In this document: positions 1 through 7,261 of the stretch, one piece after another
Layout of the letters: the number at the start of each line of letters is the position of its first letter
Position numbering within the stretch: the stretch's first letter is position 1
From: UBA3937 sp050951585
GTDB taxonomy: Bacteria > Bacillota > Peptococcia > DRI-13 > DTU073
DNA: 64,000 bases
Assembly (NCBI GenBank): GCA_050951585.1
Contig: JBMNJI010000007.1
Location: 124,001-188,000, forward strand
Direction of reading: 5' to 3'
Made by a program: the position numbers and the translations under genes
Notes under the pieces: generated by a model
Database searches by the model: none
Told to the model about the DNA's origin: nothing
Seen by the model: only the letters and a program-made list of their open reading frames with translations

Positions 1-80
1 TTGAGAAGCTCCGGCTCCTCCTTAATAAGCCCGGGCATCTCCTCAATCCTTTTCCCGGCAATTGATTTTCGGAAACGCAT
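1..80 (-). CDS. Hypothetical protein, N-terminal fragment
   Basis: This is the start of a minus-strand gene that runs off the left edge. An ATG at 78-80 is preceded by an AAGGAGG-type ribosome binding site, and 26 codons stay open to position 1. The visible N-terminus is basic (MRFRKSIAGKR) and then acidic. It is too short to assign to a family. The strong ribosome binding site is the main reason to believe it. Confidence 0.5.
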   Translation of the reverse strand, partial: MRFRKSIAGKRIEEMPGLIKEEPELL

Positions 81-231
81 CTCCTTGATTCCTCCTTGTC
101 TCCAAACGATGCATGAAACTCACAGCTAAAATACTAAAGCTTTTTGGCCGCCTTGGCAAGATACGGCGCACAAATCAAAGCTAAAATCCTCAATCTCTGG
201 GATATGATAATACTGAGCAGATGTAAAAAAC

Positions 232-642
232 TTAATCCCGGAGATAATACTGATCTAAGGCCCTGTGTATTCTCTCAAAGATCAGTCCGACCATAAACCA
301 GACCGGGAGGTAATCAAAACGAATCAAGCCTTGCAGATGATAGGCAGTAGCCATACTGTAGTCCCATGGACATTCCCCTAAAACACTGCGTAATAACCAA
401 CCGGTCGCGTATTCGATCATAATGATCAGGCCAGCCCAAACTAAGCCTCGCCCATACCAGGGCCAGTCCTCAATCTGATCATGCACCGGCTCCAAAAACA
501 CCGCCAGCCCATAGATCGGAAACATCCATAAATATGTATGGCTCGACAACATTAGGTCCCCTTTATACAAGGAGCCTATTCCCGTCCACAATACTTCTAT
601 ACTCCAACCTAAGAGCCCATATATAAAAAAATTCTTATTCAT
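232..642 (-). CDS. CmpB-like 'ABC transporter type IV' membrane protein
   Basis: A 136-residue integral membrane protein with about four hydrophobic segments (residues 5-22, 37-53, 67-85 and 110-125). The pattern (a YGLLGWSIEVLW N-terminus, a central YGLAVFLEP segment, then a Trp/Tyr-rich part) resembles the putative ABC-transporter type IV family (PF06541, CmpB). That family has no proven transport role despite its name. The gene stands alone, with no ATPase partner nearby. Family placement comes from recognising the pattern by eye, so moderate confidence. Confidence 0.6.
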   Translation of the reverse strand: MNKNFFIYGLLGWSIEVLWTGIGSLYKGDLMLSSHTYLWMFPIYGLAVFLEPVHDQIEDWPWYGRGLVWAGLIIMIEYATGWLLRSVLGECPWDYSMATAYHLQGLIRFDYLPVWFMVGLIFERIHRALDQYYLRD

Positions 643-713
643 GCTGTTAGTTTTACTAATTTTTAAAAAAATATTTACCTAAAAATAATTTCTTTAAGTT
701 GCCTAAAATAAAT

Positions 714-741
714 TGAAAAATTATTCTTTTCAGTGTATACT
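714..741 (+). promoter_or_regulatory. Sigma-A-type promoter for the zinc-ribbon gene
   Basis: A TTGAAA -35 box at 714-719 and a TATACT -10 box at 736-741 are separated by 16 bp. They sit in AT-rich DNA about 125 bp upstream of the zinc-ribbon gene that starts at 868. Placement is by motif match only. Confidence 0.45.
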
Positions 742-867
742 TATTTTATATGGAACCTGCAATTTGCTTGAAGGTAGCTAATTAATCTATCTGAACTGAT
801 GTCCTTGGGTTAGATTAGGTAACTCCGTCAAGTAAGCAGGAAAATCTAACTCAGGAGGCATGCTGAA

Positions 868-1137
868 ATGGAAGACAAAGTGCTTATTTGTAAGGATTGT
901 GGGAACGAATTCATCTTTAGCGTTCAGGAACAGGAATTCTTTGCCGAAAAAGGGTTCCAGAATGAACCAGCCCGCTGCCTTGACTGTCGGAGACTGCGTA
1001 AGCAACAGGCCAACAAAGGTGAACGTCAATACTACACTGTTACCTGCTCAGATTGCGGTGTAGAAACACAGGTTCCTTTTAAACCAACCGGTGTAAGACC
1101 TGTTTACTGCCGTGATTGCTTTCAAAAACTTCGGTAA
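868..1137 (+). CDS. Small zinc-ribbon protein (CxxC zinc-binding domains)
   Basis: An 89-residue protein with three Cys pairs: CKDC near residue 9, CLDC near 37, and CSDC near 59 matched by CRDC near 80. This resembles the 'probable zinc-binding domain' and CxxC-CxxC families of Firmicutes. Each pair of CxxC knuckles should hold one zinc ion. The role is unknown; nucleic-acid or protein binding is the usual guess. The start is fixed by AGGAGG at 853-858, nine bases before the ATG. An overlapping ATG at 860 is in another frame and too close to the ribosome binding site. Confidence 0.75.
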   Translation: MEDKVLICKDCGNEFIFSVQEQEFFAEKGFQNEPARCLDCRRLRKQQANKGERQYYTVTCSDCGVETQVPFKPTGVRPVYCRDCFQKLR

Positions 1138-1172
1138 TTAGGTTAGTAGTAAGTTACATACACAAACAATCG

Positions 1173-1216
1173 AAGCTGTCTTATAATCCGCGATTATAGA
1201 ACAGCTTCTTGTTGTG
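1173..1216 (+). terminator. Rho-independent terminator after the zinc-ribbon gene
   Basis: AAGCTGTCTTATAATC and GATTATAGAACAGCTT form an imperfect 16-bp stem with a 3-nt loop at 1173-1207. A T-rich stretch follows. It lies 35 bp past the stop codon of the upstream gene. Confidence 0.6.
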
Positions 1217-1240
1217 CCTTTTTTATCTTGTTTTGTTACC

Positions 1241-1534
1241 TTATTTGGCCGGACTGACTAATTTAACGAGCAACTGACGGGCTATGTTCTGAAAAGCAGG
1301 GCTTTTCAACATCTCCAGAAACTGATCGATTTGTTCCTGGTCCATATGTTGAAGAACCGCTTCATCAGCCCCTGCATTCCTTATTTCTACTTCCTGAGCA
1401 CGGACATTATCGATTATTTTTATCACAGAATCCAGCTTGTAAGCTCCTTCATCCAATAACGTGCGGAAGTAGGTGCATTTTTCTTTCAGCCTGTTCACTT
1501 CCGCAGACATCAAATCAATTTCCTCTACTCGCAA
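1241..1534 (-). CDS. Small helical protein, paralogue of the 4421-5200 protein
   Basis: A 97-residue, mostly helical, unassigned protein. The start is a TTG at 1534 with GGAGGTG eight bases upstream. Residues 20-95 align by eye with the C-terminus of the 259-residue protein at 4421-5200: LLDEGAYKLDSVIKIID matches VLDEFLFKMESILQILE, and the end motif IDQFLEMLKSPAFQ matches IDELLELFQGPVFQ. Both carry about 20 variable residues between the two blocks. The two therefore share one domain, here without the Gln/Glu-rich N-terminal half. No function is known to me. The second copy lies among YjcZ-like sporulation genes, which hints at a spore role. Confidence 0.6.
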   Translation of the reverse strand: MRVEEIDLMSAEVNRLKEKCTYFRTLLDEGAYKLDSVIKIIDNVRAQEVEIRNAGADEAVLQHMDQEQIDQFLEMLKSPAFQNIARQLLVKLVSPAK

Positions 1535-1734
1535 CGTACGTCCACCTCCCTCTTTCCTCTGATGTTTTCTTTGGCATTATTTCTTGAAGCCGCCCTATTC
1601 TTGTCAAGCGATCATTTTTACCCGGCACTATTTATAATATGCGTTTAAACAGTGTTGGTGCATTATGATATAATTAAGATAGTACCAGTCTTGCGCCAAG
1701 CTTTTTTCGTGCAGGCAGAAAAAGGAGGGTCTTT

Positions 1735-2511
1735 ATGAAAAGAAAATCTGCCTTGTTGATCATGTTACTGTTTTTTGTTACTACGCTCTTTACCGGTTGC
1801 GGTGAAACAGAAAACCAGCCAACTGATTCCCAGACCAATTCTACCGGTTCCAATGCAACAGAAAACCAGCAAGAAAACCAAGAAGAAAACCAGGAAACAA
1901 ATTCCCACCCTTTCAATATTGATAACTTTGACATAGAAGAATTCCCGGCAACTGATCCCCAGCCCAACCAGAGCGATAACGGGGAAACAGAAAACCAGCA
2001 GGAAAATCAACAAGAAAACCAACAGGATAATCAGCAGGAAAACCAGGAAACTGATGCCCAGACCGAGGCAAAAATTAGTGTCTTTAGTACAACAAACCTT
2101 TACGGACAAAATATTACCCAGGACATCTTTGCCCGATATGATTTAACGATGATTAATATTTTTGCCACCTGGTGCAATCCCTGTATCGCTGAAATGCCGG
2201 AACTGGCTAAAGTACATAAAAAATTACCGAAAAACGTGAACATCCTGGGGATTTGTACAGATGCGAGAGAGGAACTTGCGCTTGCCCAGGATATTGTCCG
2301 GGTCACTAAAGTATCCTATGAGATTCTCATTCCCGATGAAAGCCTGCGGGACAAATTACTGACAAAAATAGACTTCTACCCTACGACCATTTTTGTGGAT
2401 AAAGAAGGCCGCTATGTCGGCGACCCCATCCTGGGGGTCCCTCAGGCGAAAGATCTGGTCAAGGCTTATCTTAAGGAGATCAACACCAGACTAAACGCAT
2501 TGGAGAAATAA
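1735..2511 (+). CDS. TlpA/ResA-like thioredoxin lipoprotein with Gln/Glu/Asn repeats
   Basis: A 258-residue extracytoplasmic thiol-disulfide protein. It has a lipoprotein signal peptide with lipobox LFTGC (Cys about residue 22), then about 90 residues of low-complexity Glu/Asn/Gln linker. A thioredoxin fold starts near residue 115, with active site WCNPC near residue 147 and a cis-Pro segment FYPTT near 220. It probably reduces or oxidises cysteines in exported proteins. It is the first gene of an operon with a CxxC micropeptide (2 bp gap) and a polyferredoxin membrane protein, which could feed electrons to it. A strong AAGGAGG precedes the ATG. The linker is encoded by 12-bp tandem repeats. 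Confidence 0.85.
   Translation: MKRKSALLIMLLFFVTTLFTGCGETENQPTDSQTNSTGSNATENQQENQEENQETNSHPFNIDNFDIEEFPATDPQPNQSDNGETENQQENQQENQQDNQQENQETDAQTEAKISVFSTTNLYGQNITQDIFARYDLTMINIFATWCNPCIAEMPELAKVHKKLPKNVNILGICTDAREELALAQDIVRVTKVSYEILIPDESLRDKLLTKIDFYPTTIFVDKEGRYVGDPILGVPQAKDLVKAYLKEINTRLNALEK
1990..2049 (+). repeat. 12-bp tandem repeat encoding ENQQ units
   Basis: Five in-frame 12-bp units of the form GAAAACCAGCAG encode ENQQ, ENQQ, ENQQ, DNQQ, ENQE inside the thioredoxin lipoprotein linker. A shorter block of three similar units lies at 1861-1896. Units differ mainly at silent positions, so the repeat is not freshly expanded. Confidence 0.8.
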
Positions 2512-2512
2512 C

Positions 2513-2662
2513 ATGAAAATTAAAGCGGTTCACAAATATACAAAATTCGTTTTGCTCATTTCCTCCCTCCTTTTTATCGGCATCGGCTTAATGAGAAGTG
2601 AGCATCTTACCGTACTGAAAAAAGCGATCAATATTTGTCTTGAATGTATCGGGGTGGGATAG
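2513..2662 (+). CDS. CD1871A-like CxxC membrane micropeptide
   Basis: A 49-residue protein with one membrane helix (about residues 12-27) and a C-terminal CLEC motif (ICLECIGVG). It matches what I know of the 'CD1871A family CXXC motif-containing protein', a small peptide found between thioredoxin-like and polyferredoxin genes in Clostridia. The ATG lies two bases after the upstream stop. Its TAG overlaps the next gene's GTG by one base, so the three are likely translated as one operon. The CxxC pair may relay thiol electrons across the membrane; this is inference from neighbours. Confidence 0.8.
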   Translation: MKIKAVHKYTKFVLLISSLLFIGIGLMRSEHLTVLKKAINICLECIGVG

Positions 2663-3558
2663 TGAAAAGAAGAATTGTGCAAATAATCACCACATTAATC
2701 TCCAATAGTCATCTGACCGGCTTTTGGCAGGGGACAATTTACCGGGGAAAAATGAAATATCTTTGTGTGCCGGGGCTCAACTGCTACTCCTGCCCCGGGG
2801 CCATTGGTTCCTGCCCCCTTGGCGCTTTACAAGCGGTTTTGGGCAGTGCGAGATATCTGATGTCCTTTTATGTCGTCGGCCTGCTCACTTTTTTCGGCAC
2901 TCTGCTAGGGAGATTTATCTGTGGCTGGCTCTGCCCGTTTGGTTTCCTGCAAGAGCTGATTTATAAAATTAAAACGAAGAAAATGATCCTTCCGCCAAAG
3001 ATAGACCGGCCCCTAAGATATCTAAAATACCTCATCCTCCTTCTGTTCGTAATTCTGCTTCCCCTCACGCTCACCAACCAATTCGGCAATGCCGCCCCTT
3101 ATTTCTGTCAATGGATTTGTCCGGCCGGAACACTGGAAGGCGGTATACCTCTGTTGATCAGTAATGAAGGCTTGCGCAGGATGGTCGGTTTTCTGTTTGG
3201 CTGGAAAATGCTCTTACTCTTGCTCACGCTCGGCAGTGCCTTATTGATCCACCGCTTTTTTTGCAAATACCTTTGTCCGCTGGGTGCCTTTTATGCACTA
3301 TTCAATAAAATAAGCTTTTTTGCGCACCTGAACATCGATCAAGAGAAATGCACCGGCTGTAATACCTGTTCAAACGCGTGCCCGATGCAGGTACCGGTAT
3401 GGGAGAACCCCAACCACCAGGAATGTATCCGCTGCGGCGCCTGTATAAAAAAATGCCCCCATGAGGCTCTCAGCTTTACCTGGTGGGCGACGGACGCTCC
3501 TGTGGAAAAACAAAGTAAACTTCCTGACAATAAAAAGGAGACTGCTACTACGATTTAA
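2662..3558 (+). CDS. NapH/CcdA-like 4Fe-4S polyferredoxin membrane protein
   Basis: A 298-residue membrane protein with four to five helices and several Cys motifs: CYSCPGAIGSCP near residue 40, FICGWLCPFG near 85, a second CxxxCP (CQWICPAG) and CKYLCPLG. Two C-terminal 4Fe-4S ferredoxin motifs follow (CTGCNTCSNACP and CIRCGACIKKCP). This is the NapH/YccM/RdxA-type architecture that moves electrons across the membrane. Next to a thioredoxin lipoprotein and a CxxC micropeptide, it probably supplies reducing power to the outer face; that link is inferred. The start is the GTG overlapping the upstream TAG, with GGGGTGGG upstream. A start at 2644 has no ribosome binding site. Confidence 0.85.
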   Translation: MKRRIVQIITTLISNSHLTGFWQGTIYRGKMKYLCVPGLNCYSCPGAIGSCPLGALQAVLGSARYLMSFYVVGLLTFFGTLLGRFICGWLCPFGFLQELIYKIKTKKMILPPKIDRPLRYLKYLILLLFVILLPLTLTNQFGNAAPYFCQWICPAGTLEGGIPLLISNEGLRRMVGFLFGWKMLLLLLTLGSALLIHRFFCKYLCPLGAFYALFNKISFFAHLNIDQEKCTGCNTCSNACPMQVPVWENPNHQECIRCGACIKKCPHEALSFTWWATDAPVEKQSKLPDNKKETATTI

Positions 3559-3585
3559 GCGTAGCCGCAGCTCCTTCTTTATTTT
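3535..3585 (+). terminator. Rho-independent terminator of the redox operon
   Basis: AAGGAG-CTGC-CTACG pairs with CGTAG-GCAG-CTCCTT (3535-3576), followed by CTTTATTTTA. The polyferredoxin stop codon at 3556-3558 lies in the loop, so the terminator overlaps the gene's 3' end. Confidence 0.75.
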
Positions 3586-3603
3586 ATCTGGAGAACGGAC
3601 CGA

Positions 3604-3738
3604 CTAATAACCGACCCCCCCGAAAAAGCTCGGGAAAAGCAAGAGAATTAAAATCACCAGAAAGAGAATCGCAAAGTTATTTCTTCCGAAACCGAAACCA
3701 CCACCGCAGCCACCACCGGGGGCATTTGTTTCAACCAT
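3604..3738 (-). CDS. YjcZ-like tiny sporulation membrane protein
   Basis: A 44-residue protein with a Gly/Cys-rich head (GGGCGGGFGFGRN) followed by a single Leu/Ile-rich membrane helix and a short FFGGVGY tail. This is the layout of the YjcZ family of tiny spore proteins in Firmicutes. AAAGGAGG lies nine bases before the ATG at 3738. It is followed upstream by a second tiny membrane protein of similar build. The role within spores is not known in detail for this family. Confidence 0.8.
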   Translation of the reverse strand: MVETNAPGGGCGGGFGFGRNNFAILFLVILILLLFPSFFGGVGY

Positions 3739-3852
3739 AATAGTAAACCTCCTTTGATCTTTTGTAGTTGGTTTTTCTACTCCATCTTATGCTATTACTA
3801 TGGAAATGGTGCAATCTTATGACTCACCAAGACGAACTAAGCGTCTCAAAGA

Positions 3853-3978
3853 CTAATATACAAACGGTCTGAAAAGAAACGGGATAATACAGATTATCAA
3901 GAGGATGATGAAGATTACCCAAATCCAACTGCATCCTCCATAAAAATTAGAACTAATCTCATTTTGATTTTCAAACAT
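3853..3978 (-). CDS. Tiny single-pass membrane protein, YjcZ-like
   Basis: A 41-residue protein (MFENQNEISSNFYGGCSW start) with a hydrophilic head, a GGC motif and one Ile-rich membrane helix ending FRPFVY. AAGGAGG stands nine bases before the ATG at 3978. It resembles the neighbouring YjcZ-like protein in size and topology but is divergent in sequence. Likely another sporulation-stage micropeptide; this rests on context. Confidence 0.7.
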   Translation of the reverse strand: MFENQNEISSNFYGGCSWIWVIFIILLIICIIPFLFRPFVY

Positions 3979-4007
3979 TTTGGCTACCTCCTTCCTGTAC
4001 GAACTTG

Positions 4008-4346
4008 TTATGTTTTGCTGTTTTCCTTGGGATCACCTTTTTCCTTTCCCGCTGTATTTACCTTGCTGCTGACTGAAGAACTTGATACCCCTATGCCTGG
4101 GAAAAACAGCAGTAAAAAGATAATTAAAAAGGTTATCCCAAAAGCCTTTGCATAAGATATCTTCAAACCGAACAATGAGATGACCTCATTGTCCTTTTTC
4201 CCTGTCTGCTCCTGTCTGGGCTTATAATCCTGACTGCAAACTTTTTCCTCGGTCTGTTTAACCGTAATTGTACTTTCATCAAGCTGTGCATTTTTTTGGG
4301 CACTATCTCCGGGATAAAAGTAATACTCCTGCAGATTATCTCCCAT
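4008..4346 (-). CDS. Hypothetical single-pass membrane protein
   Basis: A 112-residue protein with a hydrophilic N-terminal half (about residues 1-55) and one membrane helix at about residues 66-84 (ITFLIIFLLLFFPGIG), then a short polar tail. The start at 4346 has AGGAGG nine bases upstream. I do not recognise the family. It lies between tiny YjcZ-like proteins and a coiled-coil protein on the same strand, so a sporulation link is possible. Confidence 0.55.
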   Translation of the reverse strand: MGDNLQEYYFYPGDSAQKNAQLDESTITVKQTEEKVCSQDYKPRQEQTGKKDNEVISLFGLKISYAKAFGITFLIIFLLLFFPGIGVSSSSVSSKVNTAGKEKGDPKENSKT

Positions 4347-4420
4347 CCAAGCATCCCTCCTTCTTCATCCAAATACCCCCCAAACCTTTTAATCTGCTCC
4401 TGGTTTTCCCCTGCTTTATC

Positions 4421-5200
4421 CTATGTTTGTCGGGCAAAATTCGTTCCGCTGCTTTCCGGAACAAACACTTGAATGAAAATCTGCCGTAAAAGCTTCTGAA
4501 AAACCGGGCCCTGAAATAACTCCAACAACTCATCAATGGAGTCCTTGGAAGACTTATAAGAAGCAGCCTTTGCTGTAGTCAGGGAAGCACTTTTCGTATC
4601 ATTCGCTCTGACGATCTCCAGAATTTGGAGAATACTCTCCATTTTAAAGAGAAACTCATCTAAAACTATTCTGGCGAAATCAATTTGCTCCTTGACGCGC
4701 ACAATTTGCCCTTCCGTCTGCGCTAAATTTTCAATCAGTATATCACTAACCATCCTGGGTGACTGTTTTTGATCAGCCTGCTCTCCTTGCTGATAATCTG
4801 TCTTTAACTTGGAATACTGGGCTTGTTTTTGGGCAAATGCTTCCTGCGGGAAAAGCTGTTCCGTTTGCTTGGCCTGCTGTCCGGCTTTTTGCTTGCCTTG
4901 CTCGGCCCCTTGCGACCCTTGCTGCATTTGTTGCTTTACTTCCTCTGCTTGCTGTACTTGCTTAGTTTCCTCTGCTTCTCCTGCCTCTCCCGCTTGTTCT
5001 GCCTGCTTAGCTTGCTCTGCCTGTTGTTCTGCCTGCTCTACTTGCTGCTCAGTTATTTCCTTCCCTTCTTTCCGCGGAGCTTCAGCGGAATGAGACGGCC
5101 CATAATCACGCCGATAACGCGGACCAAAAAAACACATATGCTTCGGTTCGGGTCGCCTTAACCCGTCATACCTAAATTGCATACTGGCCAATCTTTTCAC
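4421..5200 (-). CDS. Gln/Glu/Ala-rich coiled-coil protein with C-terminal domain shared with 1241-1534
   Basis: A 259-residue protein in three parts: a basic, aromatic N-terminus (CFFGPRYRRDYGP near residue 23); a long EQAEQQAEQAKQ-type low-complexity segment (about 50-115), likely a charged helix or coiled coil; and a helical C-terminal domain (about 160-250) shared with the 97-residue protein at 1241-1534. Function unknown. The GTG at 5200 has little upstream support. A TTG at 5191 has AGAGGTG six bases before it and may be the true start. It probably forms one operon with the genes at 3604-5525. Confidence 0.6.
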   Translation of the reverse strand: MKRLASMQFRYDGLRRPEPKHMCFFGPRYRRDYGPSHSAEAPRKEGKEITEQQVEQAEQQAEQAKQAEQAGEAGEAEETKQVQQAEEVKQQMQQGSQGAEQGKQKAGQQAKQTEQLFPQEAFAQKQAQYSKLKTDYQQGEQADQKQSPRMVSDILIENLAQTEGQIVRVKEQIDFARIVLDEFLFKMESILQILEIVRANDTKSASLTTAKAASYKSSKDSIDELLELFQGPVFQKLLRQIFIQVFVPESSGTNFARQT

Positions 5201-5261
5201 CTCTTTTCACAACCTCACTATTACATACTATGAATGACTTTATATTTAGTGCGTCCCTGAT

Positions 5262-5525
5262 TTATAATTTAAATAAGTCGGCCATACTTAGCTCGTTCAT
5301 TTCCAAAGCCTTTAAAAACAACCCCTGGGCTGCCTCTTGCTCTTCTTTCGTTAAAACCTCTCCTTTCTGAAAACGATCCAGAATCCGCAAGGCATTATTT
5401 CTCTCTTCACCTTGCAAAGCCAGTTTGTCAACAAAGTCTTGTTTTTCCTCTTCGTTCATTTTCCTTAGACCTTCAACAATCTGGGGAAGATAATTAAAAG
5501 CCTGTAATAATTGGTTCATGCCCAT
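5262..5525 (-). CDS. Small acidic helical protein
   Basis: An 87-residue, predicted all-helical acidic protein (IVEGLRKMNEEEKQDFVDKL, then LTKEEQEAAQGLFLKALEM). No family recognised. AGGTGG lies ten bases before the ATG at 5525. It heads the minus-strand cluster of coiled-coil and tiny membrane proteins, from which it is separated by about 60 bp, so it is likely co-transcribed with them. Confidence 0.55.
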   Translation of the reverse strand: MGMNQLLQAFNYLPQIVEGLRKMNEEEKQDFVDKLALQGEERNNALRILDRFQKGEVLTKEEQEAAQGLFLKALEMNELSMADLFKL

Positions 5526-5618
5526 CGCTCTTTCGCCACCTTTCTTTTTTCTTCAGTTGTTTTTATAACTATGTTAATGCACAAAAAGAGGTGCATGATT
5601 AACCGCTTTCCAATGAAG

Positions 5619-5658
5619 AAGGCTTGCGCCAGGCTCTCTTAGAGCAGGCGGAAGCCTT
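5619..5658 (+). promoter_or_regulatory. Leader hairpin upstream of the chromate transporter genes
   Basis: AAGGCTTGCGCC (5619-5630) pairs with GGCGGAAGCCTT (5647-5658) and an inner GCTCT/AGAGC extends the stem. It ends four bases before the chrA AAGGAGG. No T-run follows, so it is not a standard terminator. It may control translation or mRNA stability. I do not recognise it as a known riboswitch. Confidence 0.4.
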
Positions 5659-5676
5659 AGTTAAGGAGGATTCACC

Positions 5677-6258
5677 ATGTCAAAGCTGCATGAAAAACAG
5701 CAATTCTATCTTCAATTATTTCTCACCTTCTTTAAAGTAGGGGCTTTGGTCTTTGGCGGCGGTTTTGCCATGATTCCCATAATTGAAAGAGAGGTAGTCA
5801 CCAACAAAAAATGGATCTCCGCAGAGGAGTTTATTGATATGATCGCTGTTACCCAAGCATCCCCCGGCCCGGTTGCCGTCAATTCCGCTGTTTTTATCGG
5901 CTATAAACTGAAAGGCCTCCCGGGGGCCCTTGTCTCTCTGCTTGGTACCGTTCTGCCCTCTTTTACGATAATTTTGCTTTTCGCCATTTTTTTAGCTTCA
6001 CAAGGAGATAATGAGATCCTGAAAAGATTTTTTGCCGGGGTCAGACCGGCCGTGGCCGCATTAATCCTTGGTGCGGGTCTCAAAATGGGCAAGAAGGTCA
6101 TCCATTCCTCCTTTGCCCTGATCATCAGTATCTCAGCGCTGGTCACGCTGTTCCTGCTTGGCCTACATCCGATTATTCTCATTATCCTGGGGGCCCTGAC
6201 GGGGGTTTTGTATTACCGCTTCGCCCCGCCCAATGACCCTTCAAAGGAGGTTTCCTAA
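5677..6258 (+). CDS. chrA: ChrA-family chromate transporter, half-size subunit 1
   Basis: A 193-residue ChrA half-protein (PF02417). It shows the FGGGFAMIPIIEREVV signature near residue 27, the ASPGPVAVN motif near residue 66, and about five to six membrane helices. Short-chain ChrA proteins come as tandem pairs that act together, and here the partner starts three bases after this stop. Proven members export chromate; in many anaerobes the natural substrate is unclear. TTAAGGAGG precedes the ATG. A hairpin leader lies just upstream. Confidence 0.9.
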   Translation: MSKLHEKQQFYLQLFLTFFKVGALVFGGGFAMIPIIEREVVTNKKWISAEEFIDMIAVTQASPGPVAVNSAVFIGYKLKGLPGALVSLLGTVLPSFTIILLFAIFLASQGDNEILKRFFAGVRPAVAALILGAGLKMGKKVIHSSFALIISISALVTLFLLGLHPIILIILGALTGVLYYRFAPPNDPSKEVS

Positions 6259-6261
6259 AAA

Positions 6262-6783
6262 ATGTTCTGGCTACTTTTTAAAACCTTTTTTCTCATCGGG
6301 GCCTTCAGTTTTGGCGGAGGATATGCGATGCTACCCCTCATCCAAAAAGAAGTGGTAACCAAACACGCCTGGCTGACCTTACAGCAATTTACCGATATTC
6401 TGGCTGTGGCCGAAATGACTCCCGGTCCCGTCGCCATCAATACCGCCACTTATGTAGGCTATCAGACGGCCGGTTTTTTGGGTTCTGTCTGCGCAACCCT
6501 CGGTGTCGTTCTGCCTTCTTTTCTGTTAATCTCCACCCTCGCGGGAATTGTCCTGAAAAATAAAAACAGCCCCTACTTCAAAGGAGCTTTTCTAGGCCTG
6601 CGGCCTGTTGTTGTCGCCCTTATCGTAGAAGCCGGTTTACTCTTATGTTTTGATCTTACCACTGACATATCCGGTTTTCTGCTCTTTTTTATCGCCGTAA
6701 TACTAACCTTATTTACGAAGTTACACCCTGTCTTTTTGCTCCTCGGTTTTGGCTTGCTTTCAATCTTTCTGCCCATCTTCTAA
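6262..6783 (+). CDS. chrA: ChrA-family chromate transporter, half-size subunit 2
   Basis: A 173-residue second ChrA half, with FSFGGGYAMLPLIQKEVV near residue 15 and AEMTPGPVAINTATYVG near residue 50. It is clearly homologous to the upstream half, and the two should form an antiparallel heterodimer. AAAGGAGG lies inside the end of the upstream gene, so translation is coupled. The gene converges with the UPF0178 gene 25 bp downstream. Confidence 0.9.
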   Translation: MFWLLFKTFFLIGAFSFGGGYAMLPLIQKEVVTKHAWLTLQQFTDILAVAEMTPGPVAINTATYVGYQTAGFLGSVCATLGVVLPSFLLISTLAGIVLKNKNSPYFKGAFLGLRPVVVALIVEAGLLLCFDLTTDISGFLLFFIAVILTLFTKLHPVFLLLGFGLLSIFLPIF

Positions 6784-6808
6784 TTAATAAGAATAAGCAG
6801 CATCCATA

Positions 6809-7249
6809 TTATGATAATTGCAGCATCCTTTCCAAATTCCTTTGAAAACGTTTACTATCGTCCAAAGACCAGGCGGCCGGGCCTTTCGTGCGCCCGCCCT
6901 GCCGTCGAAATTGCGCTTTAAAATGACGCTCCTCCAACATAAAGTCCATTTTGTCTTCCTCGTAAATCATCCCCCGGGGCGAAATAGCCTTTGCCCCTTT
7001 GCCCATCACCAAAGCGGCCAGACCCCAATCCTGCGTAACCACGATGTCCCCTCGCCCGGCCAGCTGCATTACGGCTAAATCAGCTGCCTGAGGCTCATTT
7101 CCCACCACAATATGGCGCTGCTCCCCGCCGATCTGATGATTAAAGGAAGCGATCGTCACCATCTCCCAGGGATATTTCTGTAAAAGGGCGCTGATGATTT
7201 CCCGGCTTGGTTTCGGGCAAGCATCCGCATCAACGATTACTGTCTTCAC
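6809..7249 (-). CDS. yqxD: UPF0178 (YaiI/YqxD) family protein
   Basis: A 146-residue DUF188/UPF0178 protein with the conserved VDADACPKP start (acidic residues near 7 and 9), a TQDWGLAALV motif near residue 92 and a C-terminal GRTKGPAAW motif near 120. The fold is PIN/NYN-like with clustered acidic residues, suggesting a nuclease, but no activity is established to my knowledge. It follows signal peptidase I with a 12-bp gap and may share its transcript. Confidence 0.9.
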   Translation of the reverse strand: MKTVIVDADACPKPSREIISALLQKYPWEMVTIASFNHQIGGEQRHIVVGNEPQAADLAVMQLAGRGDIVVTQDWGLAALVMGKGAKAISPRGMIYEEDKMDFMLEERHFKAQFRRQGGRTKGPAAWSLDDSKRFQRNLERMLQLS

Positions 7250-7261
7250 GTTATTCCCATC

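Noticed and set aside
1674..2306. Antisense open frames opposite the thioredoxin lipoprotein
   Set aside because: They are low-complexity shadows (repeated Leu/Val/Phe) of the Gln-rich repeat, lack ribosome binding sites and overlap a clear gene.
4759..5161. Cys/Leu-rich plus-strand frames opposite the coiled-coil gene
   Set aside because: Their composition is the mirror image of GCN/CAR-type Gln/Ala codons on the other strand; no ribosome binding site.
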